Shown piece after piece: positions 46,601 through 55,725 of a DNA stretch of 64,000 nt. The notes under the pieces are model-generated. The model was not told where the DNA came from, searched no databases, and saw nothing but the letters and a program-made list of their open reading frames with translations. This DNA is from CAVPHV01 sp963704825 (GTDB taxonomy: Bacteria > Actinomycetota > Acidimicrobiia > Spongiisociales > UBA5794), in the NCBI GenBank assembly GCA_963704825.1, contig CAVPHV010000005.1, forward strand, positions 310,001-374,000, written 5' to 3'. Every line of letters begins with the position of its first letter. The stretch's first letter is position 1. The position numbers were made by a program, and so were the translations under genes.

Positions 46601-47407
46601 GCCGGCAAGCGGGAGGAAACCCTCGAATTGATCCCGAAATCGGGGATCGGGATTGGGCAGGGCGCGGAAGTCGGCGTCGACGTTGGTGAGGAAGCGGACC
46701 GGCATGCCCGGTCCTGCTGCCCCCGGGAACATGGCCGCGTAGTTGGTGCTCACGGTGACACCGGTTGGGGGCACCGCCGGCAACTGGAACTCGACGTCGA
46801 CGACAAGACCGAGATGCCTGAGCAGTTCAGGATGTGCCGCCAGATAGGTGATGACGGCGTGGAACTCGAAGCTCGGCTCCTCAGGTTCGGAAGTAGCTTC
46901 GGGCTCGAGCGGCTTCATGAACTGCATTGCTGCATCGAGGTTGGCGCCGAGCAGGCTCTGAACCGTGCTGATGGCCCCCACTTCACCACCGGTGGGGGGC
47001 GACTCGGCATGGTCAACCGCCACCTGTCGGTATACCGCGAGCGCGTCGGACGTGAGCTGCGCTGGCGAATACGGCGCCGGGAACGGCGTGTCGGCTCGGT
47101 TGATGAAATGCCACGGCTCGACTTCTACCTGGCTGGTGGTCGGGTCGCCGAAGACGGCCGCCCACACCGCAGAGTCAGCCGGTGGGCTGACCACGTTGAA
47201 GACCGGGACGGGACCGCCGTCGAGCACCACGGTCAACCCAAACGCCGCATCGTTGACAACCGCGGGCCAGTCGCGCCACGGATAGTCGCGCAGGGTTCCG
47301 GTCGGTCCGAGTGCCACCAGGCGTGGGCTGAAGAAGATGGACATGGTTCCGGTGTTGCCGACCCTCCCGGTGGGGAGCGGAATCGGCAGAAGATGGTTGG
47401 CAGGCAT
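43643..47407 (-). CDS. Giant protein of unknown family (1254 aa)
   Basis: I do not recognise a family for this 1254-aa protein. It has no signal peptide or membrane segment, and looks rich in beta strands. The region at about residues 485-512 (LRYGHTYDMRARCVDFAGNS) has the form of an Ig/FN3-like domain, and LFAEDITQGQRYDARDTG is an unusual segment near residue 350. Large, acid and Pro-rich stretches separate compact blocks, so it is modular. Its ATG overlaps the stop of the 965-aa gene by one base (TGATG), making the two proteins obligate neighbours and probable partners. It is the last gene of the three-gene cassette. Confidence 0.75.
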   Translation of the reverse strand: MPANHLLPIPLPTGRVGNTGTMSIFFSPRLVALGPTGTLRDYPWRDWPAVVNDAAFGLTVVLDGGPVPVFNVVSPPADSAVWAAVFGDPTTSQVEVEPWHFINRADTPFPAPYSPAQLTSDALAVYRQVAVDHAESPPTGGEVGAISTVQSLLGANLDAAMQFMKPLEPEATSEPEEPSFEFHAVITYLAAHPELLRHLGLVVDVEFQLPAVPPTGVTVSTNYAAMFPGAAGPGMPVRFLTNVDADFRALPNPDPRFRDQFEGFLPLAGGEYSITSVDPLVGAQRLAGYRSSLNGNGSVSPLPALREQGISIIRNDMTKVLKQKFIRQADIEEEIADQLNNPPQPAVALFAEDITQGQRYDARDTGTAQWRSLFDRQAPAGYEFPADVSIPPLDLLPKPDEGWRGFTLMTEAETIIEQQGEEPPRDLTPQRINDSVFRWTGWSAVTRMPGQMLDGASGETEDQQENEPRPTDPVQFKVDYRPVPGTLPRLRYGHTYDMRARCVDFAGNSRQVTEPNPTNAVITETFGRLQPVEPPAPVRRSPRPTPGVGDTTSTIVIKSEHDQSDGSVEPAERLLFPPRLSQHRVELHDRPKGGLIPAAYGFFATRDALDLTAQTVADPFTNELVAGELIGDEIVPGSKRPQADYLVDPAAAGVTFERLPAAGGAVVVPYGGSWPKSRAIRFELRGGDREPRVFQPNSPTSVRVWLPKACVTTVEVSSAIAEDVVGHFKLWHEMSTAEQIELRQLILDGRHWMVSARDQITLVHAVRLPLTRPEIHTLSADRPALGSLVATFDGATTIDRKSTESLMLHATWTDPVDDPTQSAPTDVTTQAVLARLPVALEGDPLSEPFAGLDLNVHDTKRHQVDLVAEVFSRFSRYFTEQSELAFDFADEAVTIDERGVVGSEVTVTDAAGTVYTREVDFRVDGPTGTITRHPNGAIPVGEPLTVTFIPRPVSRLATEGDGQTTSVLVPNASSPLPPQVEEIVPAFARTVVETEDSIRVTHSGSVLRVYVRRPWFSTGRGETLGVLLDTGAVAGVLPESTRIGRDPLVAGTGTEQLLALDDWTRATETAVAIDAVHDVAGHEMTFDEGRGLWFTDIELSGDIGYRPFVALALARYQPESIAGAHLSSIVRPDPVRLGPTRLVIVDRQDDGAAVTVIGGDAGNVMTVTVQQANPDIADPDLRWEDLLAPVELTRQPLATGAQWEGTMVLPVGDGELRLLIADGEPATRQVDGTAEAVHNTVYVETVAIPTRWVS

Positions 47408-50304
47408 CAGGCAAACGCTCCTGTGTATTCGAGCCAGTCGGCTGTGGTGAATCGGTCGGCGAAGGAAGCGCCGCCGGTGGGTGAGGGGGCGAAGGCGAGC
47501 GCCCGCGCTGTGTTGGCGTCGCCACCCGCAGCGCCGAGCGAGTAGGTGATCTCGCCCAACGACGTCGACCCCTCCTTTGGCTTGGTGAGGATCGTGTCGA
47601 CCGAGTACGTGATCCGGCCGGCGGCAACGAGGTCCTTGTCGTCGGCGAAGTAGGTCAGCGAGCCGACGACTCCGGCGGAGACGCTGATCACCCCGAGCAC
47701 GTCGAGCACACCCTCGAGCGAGATGGCGCCGCCAAAGCTAACGGCCCCGTTGTTGCTCGTGAAGAACCCCGAGATCCCGAGGTCGATGGCGGCCTTGGCG
47801 ACGACAACATCGATGCCGAAGAGCTGCACGTTGGCCTCGGCCGAGATCGACACCAGTTGCAGGACGGTGGGCGCACCGCCTATCCCGAACAGCATGTAGA
47901 AAGAGCCGTCGAACCCGACCAGGCTGATATCGACTGGCCGGTCGGGTCTGCCGACGCCGGCGCTGATGGCAATCGGCGACCCGTCGAGCGGGAGAATGAA
48001 GCCGGCGTAGATCTCGAAGTTGCGAACGCTCAGAACGCCGAGAGAGATCGCCGGTGGGGTGTATCCGAGGGCAACGTCGAGAGCGTTGTCGGTGATGTCG
48101 ACGCTCACACCACCTCCGACCGCTTCGAGCAGGTCGAGCAGTGGTTGCAGCCAAGCGAGTAGCTCCTCGAGTTGCCACCGGTCGAGGTCGACGTCAACGT
48201 CGACCGATCCATCCGGCGGGATCACGATCCGCACCTTGTTGAAGAAGAGCGTGACCGCAGAAGCCGCAGGTGGCATGGAGAGTGCTACGTCGCGGACTTC
48301 GAATTCGGCGGTGGTCGCCGGCGTGGTTGCGCCGTCGATGCTGATGACCGTCTCGATCTCCACTTTGGCCGTGGCGTCGTCGAGGGCGAGGAAACCGTCG
48401 ATCGACTGCAACTTGGGCGAGTACGAGAACGTTGAGACGATGGCACCGTCGCGATACGTGACGTCGAAACCGGGAATGTCGATACCGGGGACGGCGTCCT
48501 CGAGGTTGATCTCCTCGGGCAGCAACCGTTTGAGCAGGAACGCGCCGAGCAGCTTGGAGCCGTCGCCGAAAGTGGTCGCGGGGTTCCAGGGCACCGCAGG
48601 ATCCCAGTCGGGCCCGGCGCCCGTGGTCTGGTTGAAGACTTCGGCTTCGAGATCCAAGGCGACCGCGGCCCGACCTAAACCGCCGAGGGGAAAGTTGGTC
48701 GATTCGACCAGTTTGAGATAGGCGCCATCGAGGTTTTCGGTCGGGTCGTTGCCATAGTCGATCCAGCGGGCGTGCGGCACCACCTCGATGGCGGAACCGA
48801 CCTCTCCCTGGGTGGAGGCCATGGCGTCGTCGATGACCCAGGCCCGCTCAACGACCGGGAACACGTTGGGCTGCCGGTCGGCCAGCAGCTCCGCTTTGGT
48901 GATCTCGTCGTCGGCCGCGTTGAGTGCTTCGAGGTTGAGGTGGACCCGTTCGGTCACCTTGACCGTGATCTGTTCCGAGCCCGGCTGGGCTGGGTCGGCC
49001 CCCCAAGCGATGGCGCGCCCGCCGAGATCGATCGCACGGCGCGCCAGCGATTCGGGTGCGGAGTAGTAGGCAGCCAGGTTGGCGGGTGGCGCCGACCCGC
49101 CAACGGCGAACGCGTTTTCGTACTCGATGAACGTGGCCGGAAGTTCGAACGTCACCGGCGGGTTGGCACCGTCGTCGGCTGTGTAGACGACCATGAGGTC
49201 GTTGCCGTCCAGGTCGACGACGTTCCAGGCGTTGTCGATGTTCATGTCCCGTTCAACTCCTGCCGCGTCGGTCCACTCGATCTGGCCTTTGTCGACGGGG
49301 GTCCACCCTTGGCCGGCTACCGCCACCTGTTGGAACGGGAACTGCCGTCCAGCGTTGCGGGCGTGGGCCCGCGGGAAGGTAACCATCGCATCCGAGACCG
49401 AGAGGTAGGTCTGCTGCACGAGCACGGCCACTACTTCGTCATCGACATCGGGAATGAATTGACGTTCGGTGATGGTGAGCATGGCGGCCTTGTGGCCGAA
49501 CGGGGCCAGGTAACCCCGGGTGGTCACCTCGACGCTGAGGTCGCGCCCCGTGACGGCGCGGTGCATCCAGCGCACCACATTGGTGAGCAGTCCGCCGGTT
49601 TCTTCGTCGTCCCACTCGCCGAGCAGGTCAAGGTAGGCACCGTGAAGCGAAAGCCAGAGCCGGCGGGCCTCGGCGGGAGCCACGGTCATGGTGAGTTGGA
49701 CGAGATCGTCGCGCTCGCCGGCCGTGGGGCTCCTGGTGAGGAGCACGTCGGCGTGCCGGTTCTCAACGACGACGAGCTCGGCAGGGCTATCGAGCCGCGC
49801 CGTCCACAGCTCGCTGACATCGCCTTCGGTATGGGGCGCGACGGCGGCCGCAAACCGCGTCCCCGCCGTCGGTGCGATGACCAGCGCTTCGGGCACCTCG
49901 AGAGCGGTTTCGCGTTCAGACGGCGTCTGCCCGGTGGTGGGAAGCGCCGGCTCCCACTGCCCGAGATCGAGCAGTGTGGCGATGTCGAACGCAATGGGCG
50001 GCACGACCGGGAACACGATGCGGCTTTCACCAGCACTGCGGGAATCCACCGGCGTCGACCCGGGAGAGGCCCCAGCGGCGACGGCTTCTTCTGCGGTGTG
50101 CTGGGAACCCAGCACCACCCGGATTGCCGGCTCGGCGTCGCCGCTGGTAGCAACAAGCTCGTTGTCCACCAGTTCGAGGTCGAGGAACTCGTAACGCAGG
50201 TGCAGCTGATCAGAAGGCCGAACCAGAGTCACGGTGAAGGTCGGCGCCACAGCCGCGGCGCCGGTATCGGCGCCCGACTCGGGTCGTCTATTGAGCGCGA
50301 CCAT
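47407..50304 (-). CDS. Giant protein of unknown family (965 aa)
   Basis: I cannot assign a family to this 965-aa protein. The N-terminal 400 residues are mixed alpha/beta with strands such as FTVTLVRPSDQLHLRYEF. From about residue 640, a long run of alternating hydrophobic and polar residues (VSVDITDNALDVALGYTPP, ISAGVGRPDRPVDISLVGF) suggests an extended beta-rich sheet or solenoid. No signal peptide, lipobox or transmembrane helix is visible, so it is probably cytoplasmic or exported without a signal. The ATG at 50304 overlaps the small upstream gene by 17 bp and follows AAGGTGAG. Confidence 0.75.
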   Translation of the reverse strand: MVALNRRPESGADTGAAAVAPTFTVTLVRPSDQLHLRYEFLDLELVDNELVATSGDAEPAIRVVLGSQHTAEEAVAAGASPGSTPVDSRSAGESRIVFPVVPPIAFDIATLLDLGQWEPALPTTGQTPSERETALEVPEALVIAPTAGTRFAAAVAPHTEGDVSELWTARLDSPAELVVVENRHADVLLTRSPTAGERDDLVQLTMTVAPAEARRLWLSLHGAYLDLLGEWDDEETGGLLTNVVRWMHRAVTGRDLSVEVTTRGYLAPFGHKAAMLTITERQFIPDVDDEVVAVLVQQTYLSVSDAMVTFPRAHARNAGRQFPFQQVAVAGQGWTPVDKGQIEWTDAAGVERDMNIDNAWNVVDLDGNDLMVVYTADDGANPPVTFELPATFIEYENAFAVGGSAPPANLAAYYSAPESLARRAIDLGGRAIAWGADPAQPGSEQITVKVTERVHLNLEALNAADDEITKAELLADRQPNVFPVVERAWVIDDAMASTQGEVGSAIEVVPHARWIDYGNDPTENLDGAYLKLVESTNFPLGGLGRAAVALDLEAEVFNQTTGAGPDWDPAVPWNPATTFGDGSKLLGAFLLKRLLPEEINLEDAVPGIDIPGFDVTYRDGAIVSTFSYSPKLQSIDGFLALDDATAKVEIETVISIDGATTPATTAEFEVRDVALSMPPAASAVTLFFNKVRIVIPPDGSVDVDVDLDRWQLEELLAWLQPLLDLLEAVGGGVSVDITDNALDVALGYTPPAISLGVLSVRNFEIYAGFILPLDGSPIAISAGVGRPDRPVDISLVGFDGSFYMLFGIGGAPTVLQLVSISAEANVQLFGIDVVVAKAAIDLGISGFFTSNNGAVSFGGAISLEGVLDVLGVISVSAGVVGSLTYFADDKDLVAAGRITYSVDTILTKPKEGSTSLGEITYSLGAAGGDANTARALAFAPSPTGGASFADRFTTADWLEYTGAFA

Positions 50305-50572
50305 GGCTCACCTTCTCAGCGACGACCTCGGCGAGGTCGACGACTATGACCTCATCGAGCGGCGCAGCAGGGTCCGACTTCGCCGCCGGCCGCGCCGGCG
50401 GCACCTCGGGCGGTGTTGTGGCGCGGGTCGCTCGCAAGCGCCGCAACTTGCTGCGAAGTGTGGCGGCCTGCGGAGCGGCCTCCTCCACGACCCGGTCCTC
50501 ACGTTTGTTGCGGGTGACCCCGCCGTTGACGAGGGAGGCCATCAGCCATCCCTTGCCCATTCCAGTGTCCAT
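50288..50572 (-). CDS. Small basic/proline-rich protein opening the giant-protein cassette
   Basis: This 94-aa protein has a basic central part (LRSKLRRLRATRATTPPEV) and a Pro/Ala-rich stretch, ending in an acidic-hydrophobic tail. No family is recognised. Its stop overlaps the next start by 17 bp, and GGGGG lies 7 nt before its ATG, so it is probably real and the first gene of the cassette. Starts at internal methionines (residues 5 or 11) are also possible. Confidence 0.55.
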   Translation of the reverse strand: MDTGMGKGWLMASLVNGGVTRNKREDRVVEEAAPQAATLRSKLRRLRATRATTPPEVPPARPAAKSDPAAPLDEVIVVDLAEVVAEKVSHGRAQ

Positions 50573-50587
50573 CTCACAACCCCCCGA

Positions 50588-50627
50588 GTATTGGGCACTT
50601 CTTCGGTCTGAGATGGACCGTATTGGG
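50588..50627. promoter_or_regulatory. Direct repeats upstream of the giant-protein cassette
   Basis: GTATTGGG occurs at 50588-50595 and 50620-50627, 32 bp apart, close to three helical turns. The pair lies in the 84-bp gap between the LuxR-type regulator gene and the cassette it may control. It could be a binding site for that regulator; this is a guess from position. Confidence 0.25.
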
Positions 50628-50656
50628 TCAGGGAGTGGGGCGGTAGCGGGGAAACC

Positions 50657-53425
50657 CTAGAAGGCCCCGGAATGATCCGATGGGTCCGATTCCCCCAGCT
50701 CAACGGCACCTTCCAGCACCATTCTGGTCAGCTCGGTACGGGATCGGATCTCCAGTTTGCGGTAGAGCCGGGTGAGATGGGCCTCCACGGTGGCGACGCT
50801 GACGAACAGGGAACCGGCGACCTCGCGGTTGGTCGCCCCTTGGGCCACCAGGGCTGCGATCCGCCTTTCGGTGTCGGTGAGCACCCCATCTGAGCGCCCG
50901 GCGCTGGCCCGCTCGAGTTCGGCAGCCACGGTCTCCTCCCATCGCGCCGCCCCCATCGCCGCGAACCTGTGACGAGCCGCGTCGAGGTGGCCGGCGGCGA
51001 GGGTGCGCCGGCCGGCCCGCAATGCGGCTCGCCCCATCAGGAACTCGCACCGAGCGGTATCGGGTGCCAGCCCAAGTCGATCGAAGGTCCCGCACCCGGC
51101 GGCGAGGAGTTCGAGCGCAGTGTCGTAGTCGCCCTCGGCGGTGGCCACCGCTCCTCTTGCGTGACCGAGCATCGCCCACGTTCGATCGAGGTCGAGGGCC
51201 TCAGCCTGCGAGGTCAGGGTGACAAGCGCCTCGTTGGCGGAGTCGAGGTCGTTGGCGAGTGCACAGGCGACAACGGCGTCGGAGAGCACAGGCAGTGCCC
51301 CGGGATGGCCGATCCCGATGTCGGCGGCGAGGACAACGGCCTCACGCAGAATGGCTGCTGCCCGGTCATGGTCGCCGCGGCACAGGGCAACGATGCCGAG
51401 CACGCTCAGCGCTCGGGCCCGACCGAGGATGTTCCCGGCCCGACCGGGATACTCCATGAGCCGATGAGCCGTGTCGGTTGCTTCTCTGTCGTCGCCGAGC
51501 CAGGCGGCAACCAGTGCGGCCGGGTACAGCATCCAACCCTGGATGTCGGCGTTCTCGGAATCGTCGGCTGCCTCGATGCCGGCACGGACCCGATCACGCG
51601 CTGCGGCCAGATCGCCGGCGGCGCAACTGAGGAGCGCGGCATCGTAGAGCCGGTAGGGCCGACCGATCTCGAAGCCGCGGGCCTCGTACGACGCCATGAC
51701 CTCGTCCAGCAGTAGCTGGGCGGGAGCGAGCTCGCCGGCCCAGATCAACTGCTTGGCCCGCCATGCGGCCGGGCCACCACCGAGGTCGGGCTTGCCCTCT
51801 GCCTCGAACGTCGCCGCCAGCTCTTTCATCAGTTCCGGCTGCGGTTTGCCGGCGAATGCCTCCATGTGAGCGAGGTGGCCTCGCGCCCACGCCTGGAGAC
51901 CGTGGTCGTTGGTGGCCGCCAGTACGGCAACGGCCTGCTCGGCCGCCAGGATCCCCGCCCTGAGGTCGCCGCGGAACACACCGCGGTGCCATCCGAGGAG
52001 GTCGAGCACGCGACCGGCAAGCAGCGGATCGCCGACGGCCTCACCGAATGCCTGCTCGAGAGTGGCATCGGCAACGTCGACGTCATCGTTCTCAACGTAG
52101 AAGCGAGCCAGCAGCACCTCGGCCCGGGCAGGTCCCGGCGGGAGATCGTTGACGAGCCGGTCCACGATGATCCGAGCCCGGCTGATCTCGCCTGCGGCGG
52201 CAAGTACGGAGGCTTCGAGCAAGGTACGCCGGGTGATGGCGTCGGCGTCATCTGGTGGCGTGAGGCGGGCACTGTGGCGGGCGAAACGGGCGGCCATGCC
52301 GAGGGCGCCGCGGCTGCGTACGGCTCTCCCGGCATCTTCGAGTTCGGCGGCGATGGCGGCGTCGGGCGCTTCGGTTGACAGGGCGAGGTGCTGTGCTCGG
52401 ACCACGGGATCAGCGGCGTGCTCGGAGAGCCGACGATGCAGGTCGCGGGCCGCCACCGGGTTGATGTGACTCTCCACCGCCGAGGCGAGGAGCGGATGGG
52501 CAAATCGGATCCGGAGCTGCTCGTCCCGTGTGATCAGGCCGAGATCGCGCCCCGCAGCCAGCTCGGCACCGAGGTCGACGCCGGGCAGCTGCGATTCCAA
52601 GGCTCCAATCGTGGCCGGCCCGGCGACGGCGATGAGCTCGAGCACGCTTTGTAGTTCGGGGCCGACGATACCGAGCCGTTGTTCGATGGCGCCGCTCAGC
52701 GAGTCGGGCAGCCGGACGTTGCCGGCGATGCCGACGGCAAGCTCTTCTTCGGTCAGTGCTTGGGCCAGTTCAATCGCGTACAGCGGGTTGCCGCCGGAGA
52801 CCCGGGCGATAGTGCGCTGGGTGAGCGGCGAAATGCGTCCCCATCGCCCGACGAGAAGGTCGCGGAGTTCGCTGCGGGTGAGCGGAGCGAGGTCGAGACG
52901 GGTCACCCGGGCGTGGGGAAATGACAGCGGCGAGACCGGGACGTCATCGGTCGAGCCGGTACGCCAGGTGGCCGCCAGGAGCACCCGCTCGTCCTCGAGT
53001 CGGCGGAAGGCGTAGCTGAGGGTACGGGCCGAGTCGAAGTCGAGCCATTGCAGGTCATCGATGGCGATCAGGACGGGGGCGTCGGCAGCCAGGCGGCGCA
53101 ACGCCTCCAGCAGACGGCGGCCGCGGGAGAACGGGTCGAGTTCGGGTTCGAGCACGGAGCCATCGATGTCGGCCCGCTCGACGAGATCGACGAGACCAAC
53201 GAGTGCGCCAAGCATCTCTTCTTCGGATGGCCGGGCAGTCAGCACGTGGTAGCCGCGGCCGCGGGCGTCTTCGATGATCGTGCGCCACAACGCCGTCTTG
53301 CCGATTCCGGCAATCCCACTGACGACGAGGGCCACCGGGCCGGTCGCACCATCGACGACTATCTGTTGTGCCCGGGCGACTTCGGCGTCCCTGCCGACGA
53401 ACCCGGGTCCGAGCGTCGCACCCAT
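50657..53425 (-). CDS. Large LuxR-type regulator with AAA ATPase (LAL family)
   Basis: This 922-aa regulator has an N-terminal AAA/STAND ATPase with Walker A GIAGIGKTAL and Walker B LIAIDDLQWLD. A long TPR-like helical region follows. A C-terminal LuxR helix-turn-helix (LTDTERRIAALVAQGATNRE, then SVATVEAHLTRLYRKL) ends the protein. Such LAL proteins integrate a small-molecule or protein signal with ATP binding. I start at the ATG at 53425; a GTG at 53449 is also possible. The giant-protein cassette lies 84 bp downstream on the same strand, so it is the most likely target or operon member. Confidence 0.85.
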   Translation of the reverse strand: MGATLGPGFVGRDAEVARAQQIVVDGATGPVALVVSGIAGIGKTALWRTIIEDARGRGYHVLTARPSEEEMLGALVGLVDLVERADIDGSVLEPELDPFSRGRRLLEALRRLAADAPVLIAIDDLQWLDFDSARTLSYAFRRLEDERVLLAATWRTGSTDDVPVSPLSFPHARVTRLDLAPLTRSELRDLLVGRWGRISPLTQRTIARVSGGNPLYAIELAQALTEEELAVGIAGNVRLPDSLSGAIEQRLGIVGPELQSVLELIAVAGPATIGALESQLPGVDLGAELAAGRDLGLITRDEQLRIRFAHPLLASAVESHINPVAARDLHRRLSEHAADPVVRAQHLALSTEAPDAAIAAELEDAGRAVRSRGALGMAARFARHSARLTPPDDADAITRRTLLEASVLAAAGEISRARIIVDRLVNDLPPGPARAEVLLARFYVENDDVDVADATLEQAFGEAVGDPLLAGRVLDLLGWHRGVFRGDLRAGILAAEQAVAVLAATNDHGLQAWARGHLAHMEAFAGKPQPELMKELAATFEAEGKPDLGGGPAAWRAKQLIWAGELAPAQLLLDEVMASYEARGFEIGRPYRLYDAALLSCAAGDLAAARDRVRAGIEAADDSENADIQGWMLYPAALVAAWLGDDREATDTAHRLMEYPGRAGNILGRARALSVLGIVALCRGDHDRAAAILREAVVLAADIGIGHPGALPVLSDAVVACALANDLDSANEALVTLTSQAEALDLDRTWAMLGHARGAVATAEGDYDTALELLAAGCGTFDRLGLAPDTARCEFLMGRAALRAGRRTLAAGHLDAARHRFAAMGAARWEETVAAELERASAGRSDGVLTDTERRIAALVAQGATNREVAGSLFVSVATVEAHLTRLYRKLEIRSRTELTRMVLEGAVELGESDPSDHSGAF

Positions 53426-53518
53426 TGGCCAATGATGCCAGCCCCACACCCCGGTTGCGGAGGGTTTCTCCGGGCGGCCGAGCGGCCGTGGTGCGCCTCG
53501 CCAGCTCGCCGTGCGCGG

Positions 53519-54835
53519 CTAGCTGAGAAGCAGTTGCGGCCCGGTCGCCGTTACCCGGATCTGTTCGAACATGGTCGCCTCACCGAAGTCGGTGAGGCGC
53601 AGCGTCCGCGCCTCCCAACTGCCGCGGACGACGATCCCACCGAGGACCTGGAGCGTACGTTGCGTCGGCCACCACGCATATCTCACCGCATGGTGATCGG
53701 GCCGCTGCTCCCCGTCTCGCCAGTCCGGTGCAAGAACCGAGGCCGCCACCTGCTCCATCTCGGTTTCGAGGCGTTCGCCGTCGACCAGCAGATAGGAGAA
53801 AACCTCGGCCACGGCGCGAAGCCAACCCGCCTCGCTGAGTCCGGCGGCGACTTCCCGCCAGGCAACCGCCTCGTCGGACAGCATCCGCCTGCCCCGTTCG
53901 GTCAGCTTCAGTTCCTTGCCGCGCCGGCGGACGGCACCGATGCGGTGCAGCAGCTCATCGATCTCCATCAAGGGTTCGAGTTCTGCCTGGCTGCGCGGCG
54001 GCCGGTCGGTCCAGCCGAGGCTCCAATCGAAGTGATTCGCCGCCTCCCGCACCATTGCGGTAGGGAGATAGCCGGCCGCAGTGAGTAGCACGCCGGCGTC
54101 GACCGTTTCGAGGAACCAGGTGACGGGCTCGAGTCGTTCGACCATGTCGGCGGGGGGCGGAATCGGGTGCAGCAGACGATTGGCGTTGTGGCTCCGCAAC
54201 GCGTGCAGCTTCGTGCTGCCTTCCGTACGGCGGAGCCAGTGCTCGAGGCGCTCGGTCAGGATGACGTCCCGGTAGGTCTGACCCAACAACTCGGGACGAG
54301 CGACGTCGAGAGCTTCGGTGGTTACCTCCCGCGCCGCCGTCTTCCAGCCGGACCGACCCGGGACAAACCGCCCCGCCACGATCGCAGCTTCCAACTCCCG
54401 CGAGGTGAGGCGAGCCGCCTCCACCTCCTCCATCGCCATCACGTCGCCCCAAGCAAAGTTGTCGAGATCAGGCGGATCGATCCCAGAGGCCTTGAAGGCT
54501 TTGGTGAACGCATCAAAGCCTTCATCGGGCGATGCAGCGTACGCATCGAGGATCGCCCGTGTTTGTGGGGTCCGGCATACCTCGGCGTAGCGAGCCTTTC
54601 CCACCCGCTCCAGGACCTCGCCGGCCACGCGGACGATCTCGGCGACTTCCTCGGGCGCCCCCAACCACTTGTACGGCAACTCGTACCAGACCAGGCGCTC
54701 AACCGTGGCAAGACCAACCTCGTCGAGACCGCCGGCGGCCTCCACCCACTGCACAACCACGTCGGCCGCGGGCGCCAGCGAGGGGTCGGCGGCAACGATG
54801 CTGTCGACGGCGGCGAGAACAGGATCTTGGGTCAT
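53519..54835 (-). CDS. Conserved protein of unknown function (438 aa)
   Basis: This 438-aa soluble protein is mostly helical. The middle of the C-terminal half (IDELLHRIGAVRRRGKELKL, then TERGRRML) reads as a winged-helix DNA-binding segment. No catalytic motif is seen. It resembles uncharacterised actinobacterial proteins with plasmid pRiA4b-like or SEC-C-like neighbours, but I cannot name the family. It is divergent from the two-component system 188 bp away and lies 93 bp upstream of the LuxR-type gene, with a small CGGCC/GGCCG hairpin between. Confidence 0.5.
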   Translation of the reverse strand: MTQDPVLAAVDSIVAADPSLAPAADVVVQWVEAAGGLDEVGLATVERLVWYELPYKWLGAPEEVAEIVRVAGEVLERVGKARYAEVCRTPQTRAILDAYAASPDEGFDAFTKAFKASGIDPPDLDNFAWGDVMAMEEVEAARLTSRELEAAIVAGRFVPGRSGWKTAAREVTTEALDVARPELLGQTYRDVILTERLEHWLRRTEGSTKLHALRSHNANRLLHPIPPPADMVERLEPVTWFLETVDAGVLLTAAGYLPTAMVREAANHFDWSLGWTDRPPRSQAELEPLMEIDELLHRIGAVRRRGKELKLTERGRRMLSDEAVAWREVAAGLSEAGWLRAVAEVFSYLLVDGERLETEMEQVAASVLAPDWRDGEQRPDHHAVRYAWWPTQRTLQVLGGIVVRGSWEARTLRLTDFGEATMFEQIRVTATGPQLLLS

Positions 54836-55023
54836 CTGGGAGAAGGTTACCGAGGGACGGGTATCGAGCGGCTGCCTCCACCGAAACTCGGGAACTTCTT
54901 CGCCGCATTTGGCGTCCTACTCACGAAAGTCAATCTGTTGCGCGGATCCATGAACCACCCTCACATCACCTCCACCGCGCCTGCCTCGGGCAGGTCCTGC
55001 CCCGCTCCGTGGGGGGTTCGTTG

Positions 55024-55725
55024 ATGCGCATCCTCGTTGTCGAGGACGAGCACGATCTCGCCTCGGCCATCGCCACCAGCCTGCGCCGTGACGGCTACGC
55101 CATCGATATCGCCATCGACGGAGCTTCCGCGCTCGACCGGGTCTCCGTCAACGAATACGACCTGGTGTGCCTCGACCTCAACCTCCCCGATGCCGACGGC
55201 CTCGACGTCTGTCGCGAGGTCGTATCCGGCAACGGGTATGCCGCAGATCACGGCACTCCGACACCGAAGATCATCATGCTCACCGCCCGCGGCAGCATCG
55301 ACGACCGGATCCGGGGTCTCGACCAAGGCGCCGACGATTACCTGGTCAAGCCGTTCTCGCTTGGGGAACTCGGGGCACGCATCCGTGCCCTGCTGCGGCG
55401 CGATACCGCAACCGGTAGCTCTGTGATCGGCGCCGCCGGAATCGAGATGGACACCGCCCGCCATGAGGTCACCTACCAGGGCACGGCGGTCGAGTTGACC
55501 GTCAAGGAATTCAATCTGCTCCGCTGGTTTCTGCTGCACCCCGGCGACGTCCACAGCTCCGAGAGGCTGCTCGAACACGTCTGGGACGAGCACGCCGACC
55601 CGTTCACCAACACGGTCCGGGTGACGATCTCGAACTTGCGCCGCAAGCTGTCGGAGGCGAGCGGCGACGGCCAACCCATCGAGACCATCCCCGGCCGCGG
55701 CTACCGCCTCCGCGCCGGATCATGA
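55024..55725 (+). CDS. OmpR/PhoB-family response regulator
   Basis: This 233-aa regulator has a receiver domain with phospho-acceptor Asp51 (LVCLDLNLPDADG), the Thr switch in MLTARGS, and the Lys in VKPFS. The C-terminal winged helix (HPGDVHSSERLLEHVWDEHA, then TISNLRRKL) is of the OmpR type. Its gene overlaps the histidine kinase gene (ATGA). A 188-bp gap upstream holds the probable promoter. The downstream operon of protease and MoxR proteins is the closest candidate target. Confidence 0.85.
   Translation: MRILVVEDEHDLASAIATSLRRDGYAIDIAIDGASALDRVSVNEYDLVCLDLNLPDADGLDVCREVVSGNGYAADHGTPTPKIIMLTARGSIDDRIRGLDQGADDYLVKPFSLGELGARIRALLRRDTATGSSVIGAAGIEMDTARHEVTYQGTAVELTVKEFNLLRWFLLHPGDVHSSERLLEHVWDEHADPFTNTVRVTISNLRRKLSEASGDGQPIETIPGRGYRLRAGS

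Noticed and set aside
48772..50349. A 525-codon plus-strand frame
   Set aside because: It lies opposite the giant-protein gene and has low-complexity composition; overlap starts and stops favour the minus strand.
53475..53488. CGGCC/GGCCG hairpin between the 438-aa gene and the regulator gene
   Set aside because: Five-base arms in GC-rich DNA are expected by chance, so a terminator is not supported.
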